A stretch of 64,000 nucleotides of DNA from Trichothermofontia sichuanensis B231 (GTDB lineage: Bacteria > Cyanobacteriota > Cyanobacteriia > B231), in contig NZ_CP110848.1 in the NCBI RefSeq assembly GCF_026240635.1, positions 1,738,501 to 1,802,500 of the forward strand, read 5' to 3'. Below, in pieces: positions 1 through 8,566 of the stretch. Positions within the stretch are counted from its first letter, which is position 1. The number at the start of each line of letters is the position of its first letter. Below the pieces are notes generated by a model. The model did no database searches and had not been told where the DNA came from. It saw nothing but the letters and a program-made list of their open reading frames with translations. The translations under genes were made by a program, and so were the position numbers.

Positions 1-2387
1 GGCACAGACAGCCCCCTAAGCGATCGCTGTTGTAGACGCTGGAAGCGACGGCGAAGTTCGGTTGTATCAACGGTTTGGGCACCATAGCGCCAGTTCACGT
101 AGGCATTGGTAATCGCAGCGATCGTGGCGGCGGTTTCGGGTTCATAGACCGCCTGCATCTGTTGGGCAAACTCCAGGGGGGTTTGGGCAGCCCGTTTCCG
201 ATGACCTTGACTAGCAGACCAGCGCAACAGTTGCTGATAGAGACTTTCCATTTCTGGCAGACGGGTAAGCCAGCGTTGATAGCGCCACTGTCGCCAGCCC
301 TCAAACCCCAACCAACCCAGGAAGCTCACCGCGACGGCGGTAATGAGGCCGGTAAAAATCCCTAACCAGCCCCGCGAGAACTGGCCGAGAAACCAGCCGA
401 TCGCCTGGGCTAACACCATCGCAATTACGCGAAAGACCCCACTGATGACCGCCGTAATCGGCGGCGGCAACCACCCCGCCACCCATTGCCAAAATTGCTT
501 CAACACACTAAAGGTATAGTCTTCCTCTGGCGAGGGAGGGATCAATTCGTGGCCAGGGATGGGGTCAAAGCCAAACCAGCCATAGTCGGGGAAATAGACT
601 TCTGTGATGGCATAGGCATCGGTGTTGCGCACAATGTAATAGCCTGTAAACGGGTTAAACTCACCTGCCCCAAAGCCAACTGCTAACCGGGCCGGAATCC
701 CGATCGATCGCAGCATAACCGTCAACACCGTTGAAAAATGGTCCGGATAGCCTCCTCCAAAGCGGAATAGAAAGGCTTCCGTTAACTCTTCGCCTTCGCC
801 TAAGTAGGGCAGATCCGGTTGAATTTGGTAGGTCTGCTTCAGATATTGGGCCAGGTAGAGGGCCTGCTCATAGGTTGACGTGAGGGGTTTACTGGACTTG
901 GCCAGAATCGCTTCGGTCTGTTGGCGAATCCGGGGACTGAGGGAATCCGGTAGTTGCAGGTAATAGGTCCGTAAACCGGGAGGATAGTTGCCTTTGGCCT
1001 TCCCTAAGGCCGTGCGATCGCGCAACGGCACATTGGAGACAACCGTGTAGGTTAACCCATCACTCAGGTTAACTGGCGATCGCAGTCCCCCTTCCGCATC
1101 GAGCGCCACCTGATCCGTAGGGAAATACAACCGCTCTGGAACTGACATGGCTGGAATCAAATTCGGCAGTTCCGCAACGATCGTGTAGGTTTGCACAACC
1201 TCCTTCGTGGCGGCTGAGGTGAGCAACCGGGGTAAGAAAAATTGGGGAGACCAGAAGGGCCGATCGATAATTTCAGCAGCTTCATTACGGGAAATTGACC
1301 AACCCTGACCCGTATAACGATCGAAACCGAGAACACGCCAGAACCCCTGCGCCTGCGATCGCACCCGCATGACAATTTGGGGTTTCATCTGTCCCCGCAG
1401 GTTTTGATCCATTTCCGTGTTGAAGCCGTAGTAAAAGGTATCGTCCATCACCCCGGCTTCCCCTGTTCCCTGTCCACGTACCTGACCCGCGCCTGCCCCT
1501 TCGGCTCCCCCTTGCTCGTCAAACCGCCCCCCTCCCACCGGGCCACTCACATAGCCTGGATTGATAATCCGACGGGCATCAAATTCCCCTTCGATCGTGA
1601 TTGGTGCACTCACCGGAAACGTTTGCAACTGATAACCCGGTAATCGGGGCAGAAACGCAAAGACAATAAGGCCCAGGGCAACCGTTGCCAAGAGCAAACC
1701 CAAGATCCGTTTGGGGGTCAGTTCCGGGAAGGACCACCAGCGCGAGGCAGATGGCCTCGTTGTGGAGACAGGGTGGGACTGGCTGAGTAACCCCAAGCGC
1801 GATCGATAGTCCAACACCAGAATGGGCAAGACCACCCCGAGAAACGCCAGCAGCAAAGGCGCAAACGCCAACGTCTGGCTCAAGGTAGCCGCGACACTCA
1901 GCAGGATCAGGCCAATCACCATCGAGTAACCCAGATCTCGGCGGCGCGGCAGATCAAAGCTATGGAGCACTTGCAATTGGATCAGGAGTTCAGCCAGGAC
2001 CAAGCGGGTGTCATTCATGCGGCCCAGCAAGGCATTGAAGAAAAAGGCCAGCGCCAGCAACATCCCGATCGCAATCATAAATTTGGTAGCGATATTGCGC
2101 TTACGCCGATGCTGCCAACTCCAGAAGGCTCCCACCCAACTTAGGGGAATCGCCCAAACGCTGATGCCACTCTGATCGACCACATCAGCAGCGGCCAAGT
2201 CCGTCGCCAGGATACCGATGCTCGCTAAAACCTGCACCAATACCCGTAATAGAATCGAATCCTCGATGTCAGCAACCGGTGTACTGTCTGAAGCCCGATC
2301 AAGGGGTGAAGCCTCTGGATCACGAGGCGATTCGTTTGGAGAGACGCGACGCGAACGGGATGCAGCTAGGTTGGAAGCAGGTGCCAT
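1..2387 (-). CDS. TgpA-like transglutaminase-domain membrane protein with degenerate active site (partial, 3' end outside window)
   Basis: The reading frame is open from an ATG at 2387 to the window edge, at least 795 codons. The order is a charged N-terminus, about six hydrophobic segments (roughly residues 55-260, DUF3488/TgpA-N type), a periplasmic region with a transglutaminase-like core (about 530-610), a further membrane segment and a DUF4129-like C-terminal tail. Family members with an intact site carry a Cys-His-Asp triad. Here the Cys motif reads GGGYPDHFSTVL with Pro at the expected Cys position (residue 548), and the His motif reads NTDAYAITEVYF with Tyr (residue 592) for His. The Asp motif (GFDP) remains. 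It is therefore probably not a classical transglutaminase or protease. It lies upstream-out of nothing visible and 80 bp downstream of cbiX on the same strand. Confidence 0.85.
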   Translation of the reverse strand, partial: MAPASNLAASRSRRVSPNESPRDPEASPLDRASDSTPVADIEDSILLRVLVQVLASIGILATDLAAADVVDQSGISVWAIPLSWVGAFWSWQHRRKRNIATKFMIAIGMLLALAFFFNALLGRMNDTRLVLAELLIQLQVLHSFDLPRRRDLGYSMVIGLILLSVAATLSQTLAFAPLLLAFLGVVLPILVLDYRSRLGLLSQSHPVSTTRPSASRWWSFPELTPKRILGLLLATVALGLIVFAFLPRLPGYQLQTFPVSAPITIEGEFDARRIINPGYVSGPVGGGRFDEQGGAEGAGAGQVRGQGTGEAGVMDDTFYYGFNTEMDQNLRGQMKPQIVMRVRSQAQGFWRVLGFDRYTGQGWSISRNEAAEIIDRPFWSPQFFLPRLLTSAATKEVVQTYTIVAELPNLIPAMSVPERLYFPTDQVALDAEGGLRSPVNLSDGLTYTVVSNVPLRDRTALGKAKGNYPPGLRTYYLQLPDSLSPRIRQQTEAILAKSSKPLTSTYEQALYLAQYLKQTYQIQPDLPYLGEGEELTEAFLFRFGGGYPDHFSTVLTVMLRSIGIPARLAVGFGAGEFNPFTGYYIVRNTDAYAITEVYFPDYGWFGFDPIPGHELIPPSPEEDYTFSVLKQFWQWVAGWLPPPITAVISGVFRVIAMVLAQAIGWFLGQFSRGWLGIFTGLITAVAVSFLGWLGFEGWRQWRYQRWLTRLPEMESLYQQLLRWSASQGHRKRAAQTPLEFAQQMQAVYEPETAATIAAITNAYVNWRYGAQTVDTTELRRRFQRLQQRSLRGLSV

Positions 2388-2467
2388 AGCAAGCAGGGCC
2401 GACAGGTCAGGCGGTGAATGGAACAGCCAACTATTCGCCAGCTTAACAAATCAGCCCAGCGATACGG

Positions 2468-3538
2468 TTAGGGTACTTGCCAGATGCGCTGATGGTATTG
2501 ACTTGGCTCGGCATAGGGATCAGGGGCCGGATGGGCAGGGTCGTGGTTATGGCTGTGGCCGTGGGCGTGACTGTGGCCGTGGGCGTGACGATGGCCATGG
2601 GCATGGCTGTGCTCATGACTGTGGGCGGGGGTGGCATGGGTCCCGTTCTCCAAGGCAGCAAGCCGGAATTTGCACATTTCGCAATTCATCTGCACCTGTC
2701 CGGTTTGGGTTTCCAGTTCCCGCTCCCGCAGAATGTTGAACAGGTGGGGATGCAGCCCCATTTCAGGTAAACACACGATATCAATGCCGGGGAAAATGGC
2801 TTGATATTGAGCCGCGATCGTGGCAATTTTTTTCACCAAAATCCCGGTAAAGAGGAAATAGGGTAAGACGATAATCCGCTTGGGTTGATAGAGTCCCGCG
2901 CGGCGGAGTCCCTCTTCTAAACGGGGATGGGTAATGCCAATAAAGCAGGTTTCGACCGTCTGATAGCCACTCCCTTCCCAAAGCAGACGGGCCAACTTAT
3001 ACACATCCCCATTCGCATCCGGATCACTCGATCCCCGCCCCACAAACAGCAGGAGCGTGTCAGCACGATCGATGTGTTTGGGGTTATGTTCGGGGCGATC
3101 AAGTTCAGCAAGTCGGGTACGCCACAGATCCAACATTGCTGGGGTGATCCCAAAGTGGCGACCGTAGTGGAAGCGCACCTGGGGGTGGCGTTGGCGGGCG
3201 CGATCAAGTTCGTTGGTGACATCAAACTTATTGTGACGCGCAGCAAAGAGCAGGATAGGCAGCACCGACAGATCGGTATAGCCCTCAGCGACACAGCGAT
3301 CGATGCCCTGCTGGATCGTGGGTTCAGTTAGCTCCAGGAAACAAGGGATAACAGGTCGAGTGGTATCCAGGGTTTGATAAGCAGCTGCAAAGTCGAGCAG
3401 CTGTTGACGACCCTCTTCATCGCGGGTGCCATGTCCAATCAACAGCAAGGGGCGCTGGTCAGGCAAGGGAGACCAGGTGCTAGCCACTGCTGGCAGTGCT
3501 TGGCTTTCCCGTGTGAGCAGCGAATCCACAAAGACCAT
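2468..3538 (-). CDS. cbiX: Sirohydrochlorin cobaltochelatase CbiX, long form with Fe-S motif and His-rich tail
   Basis: Predicted to insert cobalt into sirohydrochlorin in the early-cobalt (anaerobic-type) cobalamin pathway. Two chelatase half-domains are visible: residues about 28-150, starting [13 protein letters not shown] with the metal-site His, and about 165-280, starting [17 protein letters not shown], which lacks that His. After them comes MNCEMC (Met284, Cys286, Cys289), which matches the MXCXXC [4Fe-4S] motif described for Bacillus megaterium CbiX. A tail of alternating His follows (about 303-335, [17 protein letters not shown]), which could bind or store metal. The combination separates it from the short SirB ferrochelatase. 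The ATG at 3538 is the natural start. 356 aa. Confidence 0.9.
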   Translation of the reverse strand: MVFVDSLLTRESQALPAVASTWSPLPDQRPLLLIGHGTRDEEGRQQLLDFAAAYQTLDTTRPVIPCFLELTEPTIQQGIDRCVAEGYTDLSVLPILLFAARHNKFDVTNELDRARQRHPQVRFHYGRHFGITPAMLDLWRTRLAELDRPEHNPKHIDRADTLLLFVGRGSSDPDANGDVYKLARLLWEGSGYQTVETCFIGITHPRLEEGLRRAGLYQPKRIIVLPYFLFTGILVKKIATIAAQYQAIFPGIDIVCLPEMGLHPHLFNILRERELETQTGQVQMNCEMCKFRLAALENGTHATPAHSHEHSHAHGHRHAHGHSHAHGHSHNHDPAHPAPDPYAEPSQYHQRIWQVP

Positions 3539-3706
3539 TTCCTAAACACTCCTGGCGGTAACAACGCAAACGATATGCGGACGGGATACCCCGTAAATGC
3601 AACGTTTTGCCATCTTAACGGATCGCCCGATCGCAGGAAATGCCGGGGTAGGGGACAGGGAAGATGGGCAGGGTTAGCTGCCCCCAGCCGGTATTGCGGG
3701 CGTAGG

Positions 3707-4480
3707 CTAGGGATTCAACTTAGCCGCAGTGCGCAAAATTTGCCCCGCTAAGATCGCCGCTCCAAACCCATTATCGATATTGACCACCCCAACCCCACTA
3801 GCGCAGGAATTCAACATCGTCAGCAACGGTGCCAGGCCATTAAAACTGGCCCCATAACCAATACTGGTCGGCACCGCAATCACGGGTGAATCCACCAACC
3901 CCGCCACCACACTAGGGAGTGCCCCCTCCATCCCCGCCACCACAATCACCACCTGCATCTGGGCCAAGCGATCGAGATAGCTCAACAACCGTTGCAATCC
4001 AGCCACCCCCACATCCCATAGGCGCTGCACCTGGAAACCCGATAATTCCGCCGTGATCGCCGCTTCCTCCGCCACTGCCAAATCCGCCGTCCCCGCCGAG
4101 AGCACCCCGATCATGCCCGGCGTGCGCACCCCCACTTCCCCCGTCACCAGTGCACAGATCCGCGCCAGCGCAAAATATTGAACCTCCGGGATATGCGCCT
4201 GAATTTGGGCATAGACCTCTGGTTCAATGCGGGTAGCCATCACCACCGGCTGCTGCTCGCGCATAGCCTGCATAATCTGGACAATCTGCTCCACCGTTTT
4301 CCCTGGCCCCCAGATCACCTCCGGAAACCCATTGCGCAGCGATCGCTGATGATCCAATCGCGCAAAATTACCCACCGGCTCAAACGCCAGATACTTCAAC
4401 TTCCCGATCGCCGCCTCAGGACTGAGATCCCCCTGGGCCACCGCAGCGAGCAGTTGACGCAGCGAATCAGCATAATTCAT
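3707..4480 (-). CDS. larB: LarB-family protein (nickel-pincer cofactor carboxylase-like)
   Basis: LarB carboxylates and hydrolyses nicotinic acid adenine dinucleotide in synthesis of the nickel-pincer cofactor of lactate racemase, and belongs to the PurE/AIR-carboxylase superfamily. Sequence support: 257 aa, N-terminal segment MNYADSLRQLLAAVAQGDLS, then PEVIWGPGKTVEQI, GVLSAGTADLAVAEEA, and the C-terminal PTSIGYGASFNGLAPLLTML and NIDNGFGAA, all typical. No larA, larC or larE is visible nearby, so the cofactor pathway cannot be judged from this window. It lies between the histidine phosphatase (28 bp away) and cbiX, all on the minus strand. Confidence 0.85.
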   Translation of the reverse strand: MNYADSLRQLLAAVAQGDLSPEAAIGKLKYLAFEPVGNFARLDHQRSLRNGFPEVIWGPGKTVEQIVQIMQAMREQQPVVMATRIEPEVYAQIQAHIPEVQYFALARICALVTGEVGVRTPGMIGVLSAGTADLAVAEEAAITAELSGFQVQRLWDVGVAGLQRLLSYLDRLAQMQVVIVVAGMEGALPSVVAGLVDSPVIAVPTSIGYGASFNGLAPLLTMLNSCASGVGVVNIDNGFGAAILAGQILRTAAKLNP

Positions 4481-4508
4481 ATCTCACTTTTTCCTTCTCA
4501 CTTCCCCC

Positions 4509-5867
4509 CTAGAGCGCCCCCGCCGCCGTGCGATCGAGCAGCCCACCATCGAGATGGGACGTAATGTTCATCGCCTGCAACACCGGCATTTCGCCTGCCC
4601 CGTGGGGATAGTCAATCACACTGACACATCCGTTCCCCTGCTTAAACGTCCAGAAGGCTTGCGGTCCCAAGCCAAACAGGTGACACAGGATCGCCTTATT
4701 CACCGCATCATGGGCCACCACCACCGTCGTCCAGGGCGTGAGCCCTGCCTTTTGCTGGTTGTGGGCAGCCGCCTGGGCCACGATCTGGTCCCAAGTTGTG
4801 GCCGCTCGTTCCCAGACCTGGTGTAGATTTTCACCCGCCGGCATTTGGACGGTTTCCGGGGTCGTTTGCCATTGGCGCAGCAGTTCACCGTAGGATTCAC
4901 GAATTTCGCTTTCCAGTTTGCCCTCCCATAGACCATGACTGATTTCCAGTAACCCAGTTTCAAGTCGGAAAGGCACATCGGGGTGGTACTGGTGAATCGC
5001 CGCTGCCGTTTGTTTTGGGCGCAGGAGCGGACTGGTGATGATTTCATCGATCGGCGTGGCCTTGAGGAATGCCGCCACCTGTTGGGCTTGCTGCAGCCCC
5101 GTCGCATTCAACTCCACATCGATTTGACCCTGGAAGCGCTTTTGGCGATTCCACTCGGTTTCGCCGTGGCGCACCAAAAGCAGCCGGGGACCGTCCCCTT
5201 CCGGACGGGGTTTGGGTAAACCTATCCCCAGGTGAGCCAGCAAATTCATCGACTCCAGTTGCACCCGCTCACCCCACCCCCCCGCAAAATTGAGGACATT
5301 CACGCAACAGTTCGACTGCTGGATGGCATGGTAGTAGCGGGGCGGCAAGCCCAAAGCTGTACTGATCAGGGCACGGTTAATGCCATTGTGAGCCACGATC
5401 ACAATCGTTTCACCCGCATGTTTGGGCAGCACATCTTGCCAGAATTGGGTTGCTTGCTCATAGAGGGACAGGACAGGGAAAACGGTTTGACCCTCCTTCC
5501 CCTGCATTTGGAATTTATCAGGTGCGTGTTTCCAGGTGTGATAAGCCTCACTAAATCGGGCCTGAATGTCCTGTCGCAGTTGCCCCTCCCAGGCGGGCAA
5601 GTCAATTTCCAAAAGGCCAGGGGTAGGCGTTAAGGGAGGCTGGGGAGCTGGCAATCCAGACACAATGATTTCAGCAGTCACATAGGCCCGTTGCAGGGGA
5701 CTGCTGTACACGTGGGCGATCGCCAGATCCCCCAGAGCAACACTCACCTGTTGAGCCGTCGCCCGACCCACCTCGGTGACAACGGAATCATCACATCGCC
5801 CCTGGATACGACCTTGGGCATTGTAGCTACTCTGTCCATGCCGGACTAAAATTACACGTGTGGCCAG
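4509..5867 (-). CDS. Double-domain histidine phosphatase (phosphoglycerate mutase superfamily)
   Basis: Two complete phosphoglycerate-mutase-like domains in tandem. The first begins VILVRHGQSSYNAQGRIQGR, the second LLLVRHGETEWNRQKRFQGQ, each with the catalytic RHG. Each domain also has its downstream second His (IVIVAHNGINRALI and VVVAHDAVNKAILC). Cyanobacteria commonly carry such proteins annotated as phosphoglycerate mutase, but the true substrate is not evident. The frame is open up to a TTG at 5900, yet GGAGG at 5881-5877 lies 9 nt before a CTG at 5867 that opens LATRVILVRHGQ, the usual N-terminus. I therefore prefer the CTG start (452 aa). The upstream alternative gives 463 aa. Confidence 0.85.
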   Translation of the reverse strand: MATRVILVRHGQSSYNAQGRIQGRCDDSVVTEVGRATAQQVSVALGDLAIAHVYSSPLQRAYVTAEIIVSGLPAPQPPLTPTPGLLEIDLPAWEGQLRQDIQARFSEAYHTWKHAPDKFQMQGKEGQTVFPVLSLYEQATQFWQDVLPKHAGETIVIVAHNGINRALISTALGLPPRYYHAIQQSNCCVNVLNFAGGWGERVQLESMNLLAHLGIGLPKPRPEGDGPRLLLVRHGETEWNRQKRFQGQIDVELNATGLQQAQQVAAFLKATPIDEIITSPLLRPKQTAAAIHQYHPDVPFRLETGLLEISHGLWEGKLESEIRESYGELLRQWQTTPETVQMPAGENLHQVWERAATTWDQIVAQAAAHNQQKAGLTPWTTVVVAHDAVNKAILCHLFGLGPQAFWTFKQGNGCVSVIDYPHGAGEMPVLQAMNITSHLDGGLLDRTAAGAL

Positions 5868-5876
5868 GGTTCTATA

Positions 5877-5881
5877 CCTCC
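5877..5881 (-). promoter_or_regulatory. Shine-Dalgarno site supporting a CTG start
   Basis: GGAGG on the minus strand, 9 nt before the CTG at 5867 of the double histidine phosphatase. It falls inside the coding region if the TTG at 5900 were used, so it argues for the rarer CTG initiation codon. Confidence 0.55.
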
Positions 5882-5900
5882 GCAAGCGAGCGATCGACAA

Positions 5901-6284
5901 CCGTCAGCGCTGTCACCTTGATCTGGGTAGTCTGACCAGTAACTGGCTTATCCCCATTACCCAGGTGGGGAACGCTCTAGCCCCCCATAAGCAACGCCTC
6001 AGCTACCAGCTTTCAGCTTATCGGAAAGCGCCCATACCCGACAGACAAATTTGGAGCATACAGCCTTTACCTCAATCATAAAGTACCGTTTTACCTGGGT
6101 AGGATGGAGGCATCCCCCTGGTATGACCCTCACCCTAATTCCTTTTCCCACCAGGGGCGAGTGGCGGGAACGAGTATAGGGTAGGGAGCTTGTTGGTCGG
6201 CAACTGCGCAGCCAGCTCAGGGGATAGAGCGTATGGGAAGATGGACAAACTCAGCCCTTCGCACATCTGCGATGGTAGAGGATC
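5901..6284. other. Intergenic region, divergent promoters
   Basis: 384 bp between a minus-strand and a plus-strand gene. The only recognisable content is a left-end copy of the 183-bp dispersed repeat (6061-about 6145). No open reading frame with coding character was seen. Confidence 0.5.
6061..6145 (+). repeat. Partial copy of the 183-bp dispersed repeat
   Basis: It begins CAGCCTTTACCTCAATCATA and runs through ACCCTCACCCTAATTCC, matching the left half of the complete copies at 10573 and 35441. The right half is missing. Confidence 0.7.
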
Positions 6285-7562
6285 ATGCGTGAATTTTCCT
6301 GGCCTTTAGATCCCCCAGTCATTCTCTCCTCTCAAACTTTCAGACCCTTACCAAGGCTGGGTAACCCAGCCCTATGGGAAATCCTGAAACGGAAAATGGC
6401 TGCCAGCCCCCAGCAACGGCTCACCTTTGCTGAGTATATGGATTGTGTGTTGTATCACCCCCAGCAAGGCTATTACGCATCCTGTGTCCAGCTAGGGAAG
6501 CAGGGGGATTTTGTCACGGCTCCTCATATTGCTGCCGATTTTGCTGAGCTGCTGGCAACGCAATGTATGGCGATCTGGGACAGTTTAGGACAACCAGCAT
6601 TGTTTACCTGGGTGGAAATGGGGGCTGGGGAGGGGGTACTCGCTAGGGATATGCTGCGATCACTCCAGCAGCAGGCACCCGCCTGTTTCGCTGCGCTGGA
6701 TTACTGCATTGTGGAACCAGCCGCATACCTGCGCGATCGCCAACGCCAAACCCTGCAACCTCTGGCTTCTCTGGCGGATTGCGTCCGCTGGCAACGCTTA
6801 GAAGATCTGCCAGAAGAGGGCATCACAGGTTGTTTCTTTTCCAATGAATTGGTGGATGCGTTCCCAGTTCACCGGGTGATTGTCCAGGGGGGGGAACTTC
6901 AGGAAATCTATGTGACGATCGCGCCGGAAGACAATGCACCTGAACCACGGTTACAAGAGGTGATCGGCGATCTCTCGACTCCTGCTCTGCGCACCTATTT
7001 CGATCGCCTGGGGATTAACCTTCAATCAAGTCAATATCCTGACGGCTATCAAACTGAGGTGAATTTAGCAGCCCTCGATTGGTTAGCAACCGTAGCTAGT
7101 CGCTTACGGCAGGGGTATGTTTTGACCATTGACTATGGTTATCCTGCTACTAGCTATTATAATCCCCGGCGGTCCCAGGGGACGCTGCAATGCTATTACC
7201 AGCAGGGCCATCATAATGATCCCTATGTCTATGTTGGTCATCAGGATCTCACGGCTCATGTGGATTTCACGACACTACAAATTTGGGGAGAAGCGCAGGG
7301 ATTAACCACCGTTGGCTTGACGCAGCAGGGACCCTATCTGATGGCATTGGGATTGGGCGATCGTCTGAGTGCTTTGGCCAATAACCAGCAGTATCTCACT
7401 GGCCAGCAGTTACAACAGTTGCTACAACGACGACAGGCCCTCCATGATCTGATTAACCCCCTTGGTATGGGGAACTTTGGTGTCCTGCTTCAGGCCAAGG
7501 GGCTAGGGGCAGCGGCAACGACAGCATGGCCACTTCACCAACAAAATATCCCATTCTCCTGA
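6285..7562 (+). CDS. MidA/NDUFAF7-like class I SAM-dependent methyltransferase
   Basis: 425 aa of the MidA (DUF185) family, whose mitochondrial member NDUFAF7 methylates an arginine of the complex I subunit NDUFS2. The cyanobacterial substrate is unknown; the NDH-1 complex is a natural guess only. Visible family marks are LTFAEYMDCVLYHPQQGYY near residue 47, GDFVTAPHIAADFAELLA near 74, the SAM-binding motif WVEMGAGEGVLARD (about 109-122), and FFSNELVDAFPVHRV near 185. GAGG upstream of the ATG at 6285 serves as ribosome binding site. It stands alone, divergent from the histidine phosphatase. Confidence 0.85.
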   Translation: MREFSWPLDPPVILSSQTFRPLPRLGNPALWEILKRKMAASPQQRLTFAEYMDCVLYHPQQGYYASCVQLGKQGDFVTAPHIAADFAELLATQCMAIWDSLGQPALFTWVEMGAGEGVLARDMLRSLQQQAPACFAALDYCIVEPAAYLRDRQRQTLQPLASLADCVRWQRLEDLPEEGITGCFFSNELVDAFPVHRVIVQGGELQEIYVTIAPEDNAPEPRLQEVIGDLSTPALRTYFDRLGINLQSSQYPDGYQTEVNLAALDWLATVASRLRQGYVLTIDYGYPATSYYNPRRSQGTLQCYYQQGHHNDPYVYVGHQDLTAHVDFTTLQIWGEAQGLTTVGLTQQGPYLMALGLGDRLSALANNQQYLTGQQLQQLLQRRQALHDLINPLGMGNFGVLLQAKGLGAAATTAWPLHQQNIPFS

Positions 7563-7596
7563 GCCAGACATTAACATTGCAATTAAACAGGGCAAC

Positions 7597-7703
7597 TATA
7601 GTCATTGCAATTTAGGCTGAAACAGGACCCTCACCCCCAACCCCTCTCCCAGAGCGGGAGAGGGGAGCCAAAAATTGTAGCGTTCTTATTTGGATTGACC
7701 ATA
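7597..7703 (+). mobile_element. 107-bp TA-flanked miniature element, copy 1
   Basis: It starts TATAGTCATTGCAATTTAG and ends with the inverse of TATGGTCAATCCAAATAAG, giving imperfect terminal repeats flanked by TA. The interior holds a GC-rich hairpin CCCCTCTCCC/GGGAGAGGGG. Length 107 bp including both TAs, the same as five other copies in the window. There is no coding capacity, which suggests a MITE mobilised by an IS630/Tc1-mariner type transposase. Confidence 0.8.
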
Positions 7704-7747
7704 ACATCAAACCTGAATACTGGAACTTAACGCAGGATGACATCCCT

Positions 7748-8323
7748 ATGACAACAACACCCTTACCCCCTAAAACGGATACGGCTGAAGTCTATCTTGC
7801 CTTGGAGGTTGAGTCTGACATTCGTCATGAATATCGGAATGGAGAAATTGTCCCGATGACTGGGGGAACCCCTGCGCATAATGAGATTAGTAGTCTTCTC
7901 AACGCCCTGCTGCGTGTTGCCCTTAAAGGCCAGCCTTATAGTATTTTTGTGGCGGATCAGCGGTTGTGGATTCCGGCAGTCAATTTATACACCTATCCCG
8001 ACGTCATGGTTACGCGGCGTCCGGTTGATTTACAACCAGGGCGAAAGGATACAGTGATGAATCCAATTCTGATCGCAGAGGTATTATCCGACTCGACAGA
8101 GGGGTACGATCGCGGCGATAAATTTGCTGCCTACCGCACGATTGCTACGTTTCAGGAATATTTATTGATTAATCAGTATCGTTATCATGTTGAACATTAT
8201 CATAAAGAGGCTGAAAATCAGTGGCTGTTGATGGAATATCGGGAGCCAGAGGCAAATTTTACCTTGCGATCGCTGCCGGTCACGATCACGTTGGGGGATC
8301 TGTACGAAGCGATCGTGTTCTAA
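7748..8323 (+). CDS. Uma2 family (DUF820) putative endonuclease
   Basis: 191 aa. The PD-(D/E)XK-like core is visible as TYPDVMVTRRPVD followed by LIAEVLSDSTEGYDRGDKF, with the preceding HEYRNGEIVPMTGGTPAHN typical of the family. Uma2 proteins are highly multiplied in cyanobacteria and their targets are unknown. This is one of three in the window (others at 18953 and 35788), which are only distantly alike. The ATG at 7748 has AGGA upstream. It starts 44 bp after a miniature element. Confidence 0.85.
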   Translation: MTTTPLPPKTDTAEVYLALEVESDIRHEYRNGEIVPMTGGTPAHNEISSLLNALLRVALKGQPYSIFVADQRLWIPAVNLYTYPDVMVTRRPVDLQPGRKDTVMNPILIAEVLSDSTEGYDRGDKFAAYRTIATFQEYLLINQYRYHVEHYHKEAENQWLLMEYREPEANFTLRSLPVTITLGDLYEAIVF

Positions 8324-8566
8324 CGCGGCGGTACAGTCGGGTATCTTGCGGGTATCTTGCTGGCCTATTCTGGGGGAGAGATATCCACGGCAGGAATACC
8401 GGCGATGACCTAGGGCGACCTAGAATGACAGCGATCGTCGTCACTCTGGTATCTTGGGAAGGTGTGCAAATCTGTAATCAGGGGTTACTCCCTGAAGCAC
8501 CAGGTTGAATAGCCACAGTAAACGGCTGACCTAGCTACAATTTCTCTGTTCTTCCCTTGGTTTCCT

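Noticed and set aside
2218-2770. Plus-strand frames opposite the TgpA start and the His-rich cbiX tail
   Set aside because: They are Gly/Arg/Met-biased mirror images of the His-rich codons and the start of a clear minus-strand gene.
8221-8508. Plus-strand frame of 95 codons after the first Uma2 gene
   Set aside because: It overlaps the Uma2 end in another frame, has no recognisable motif and has irregular composition.
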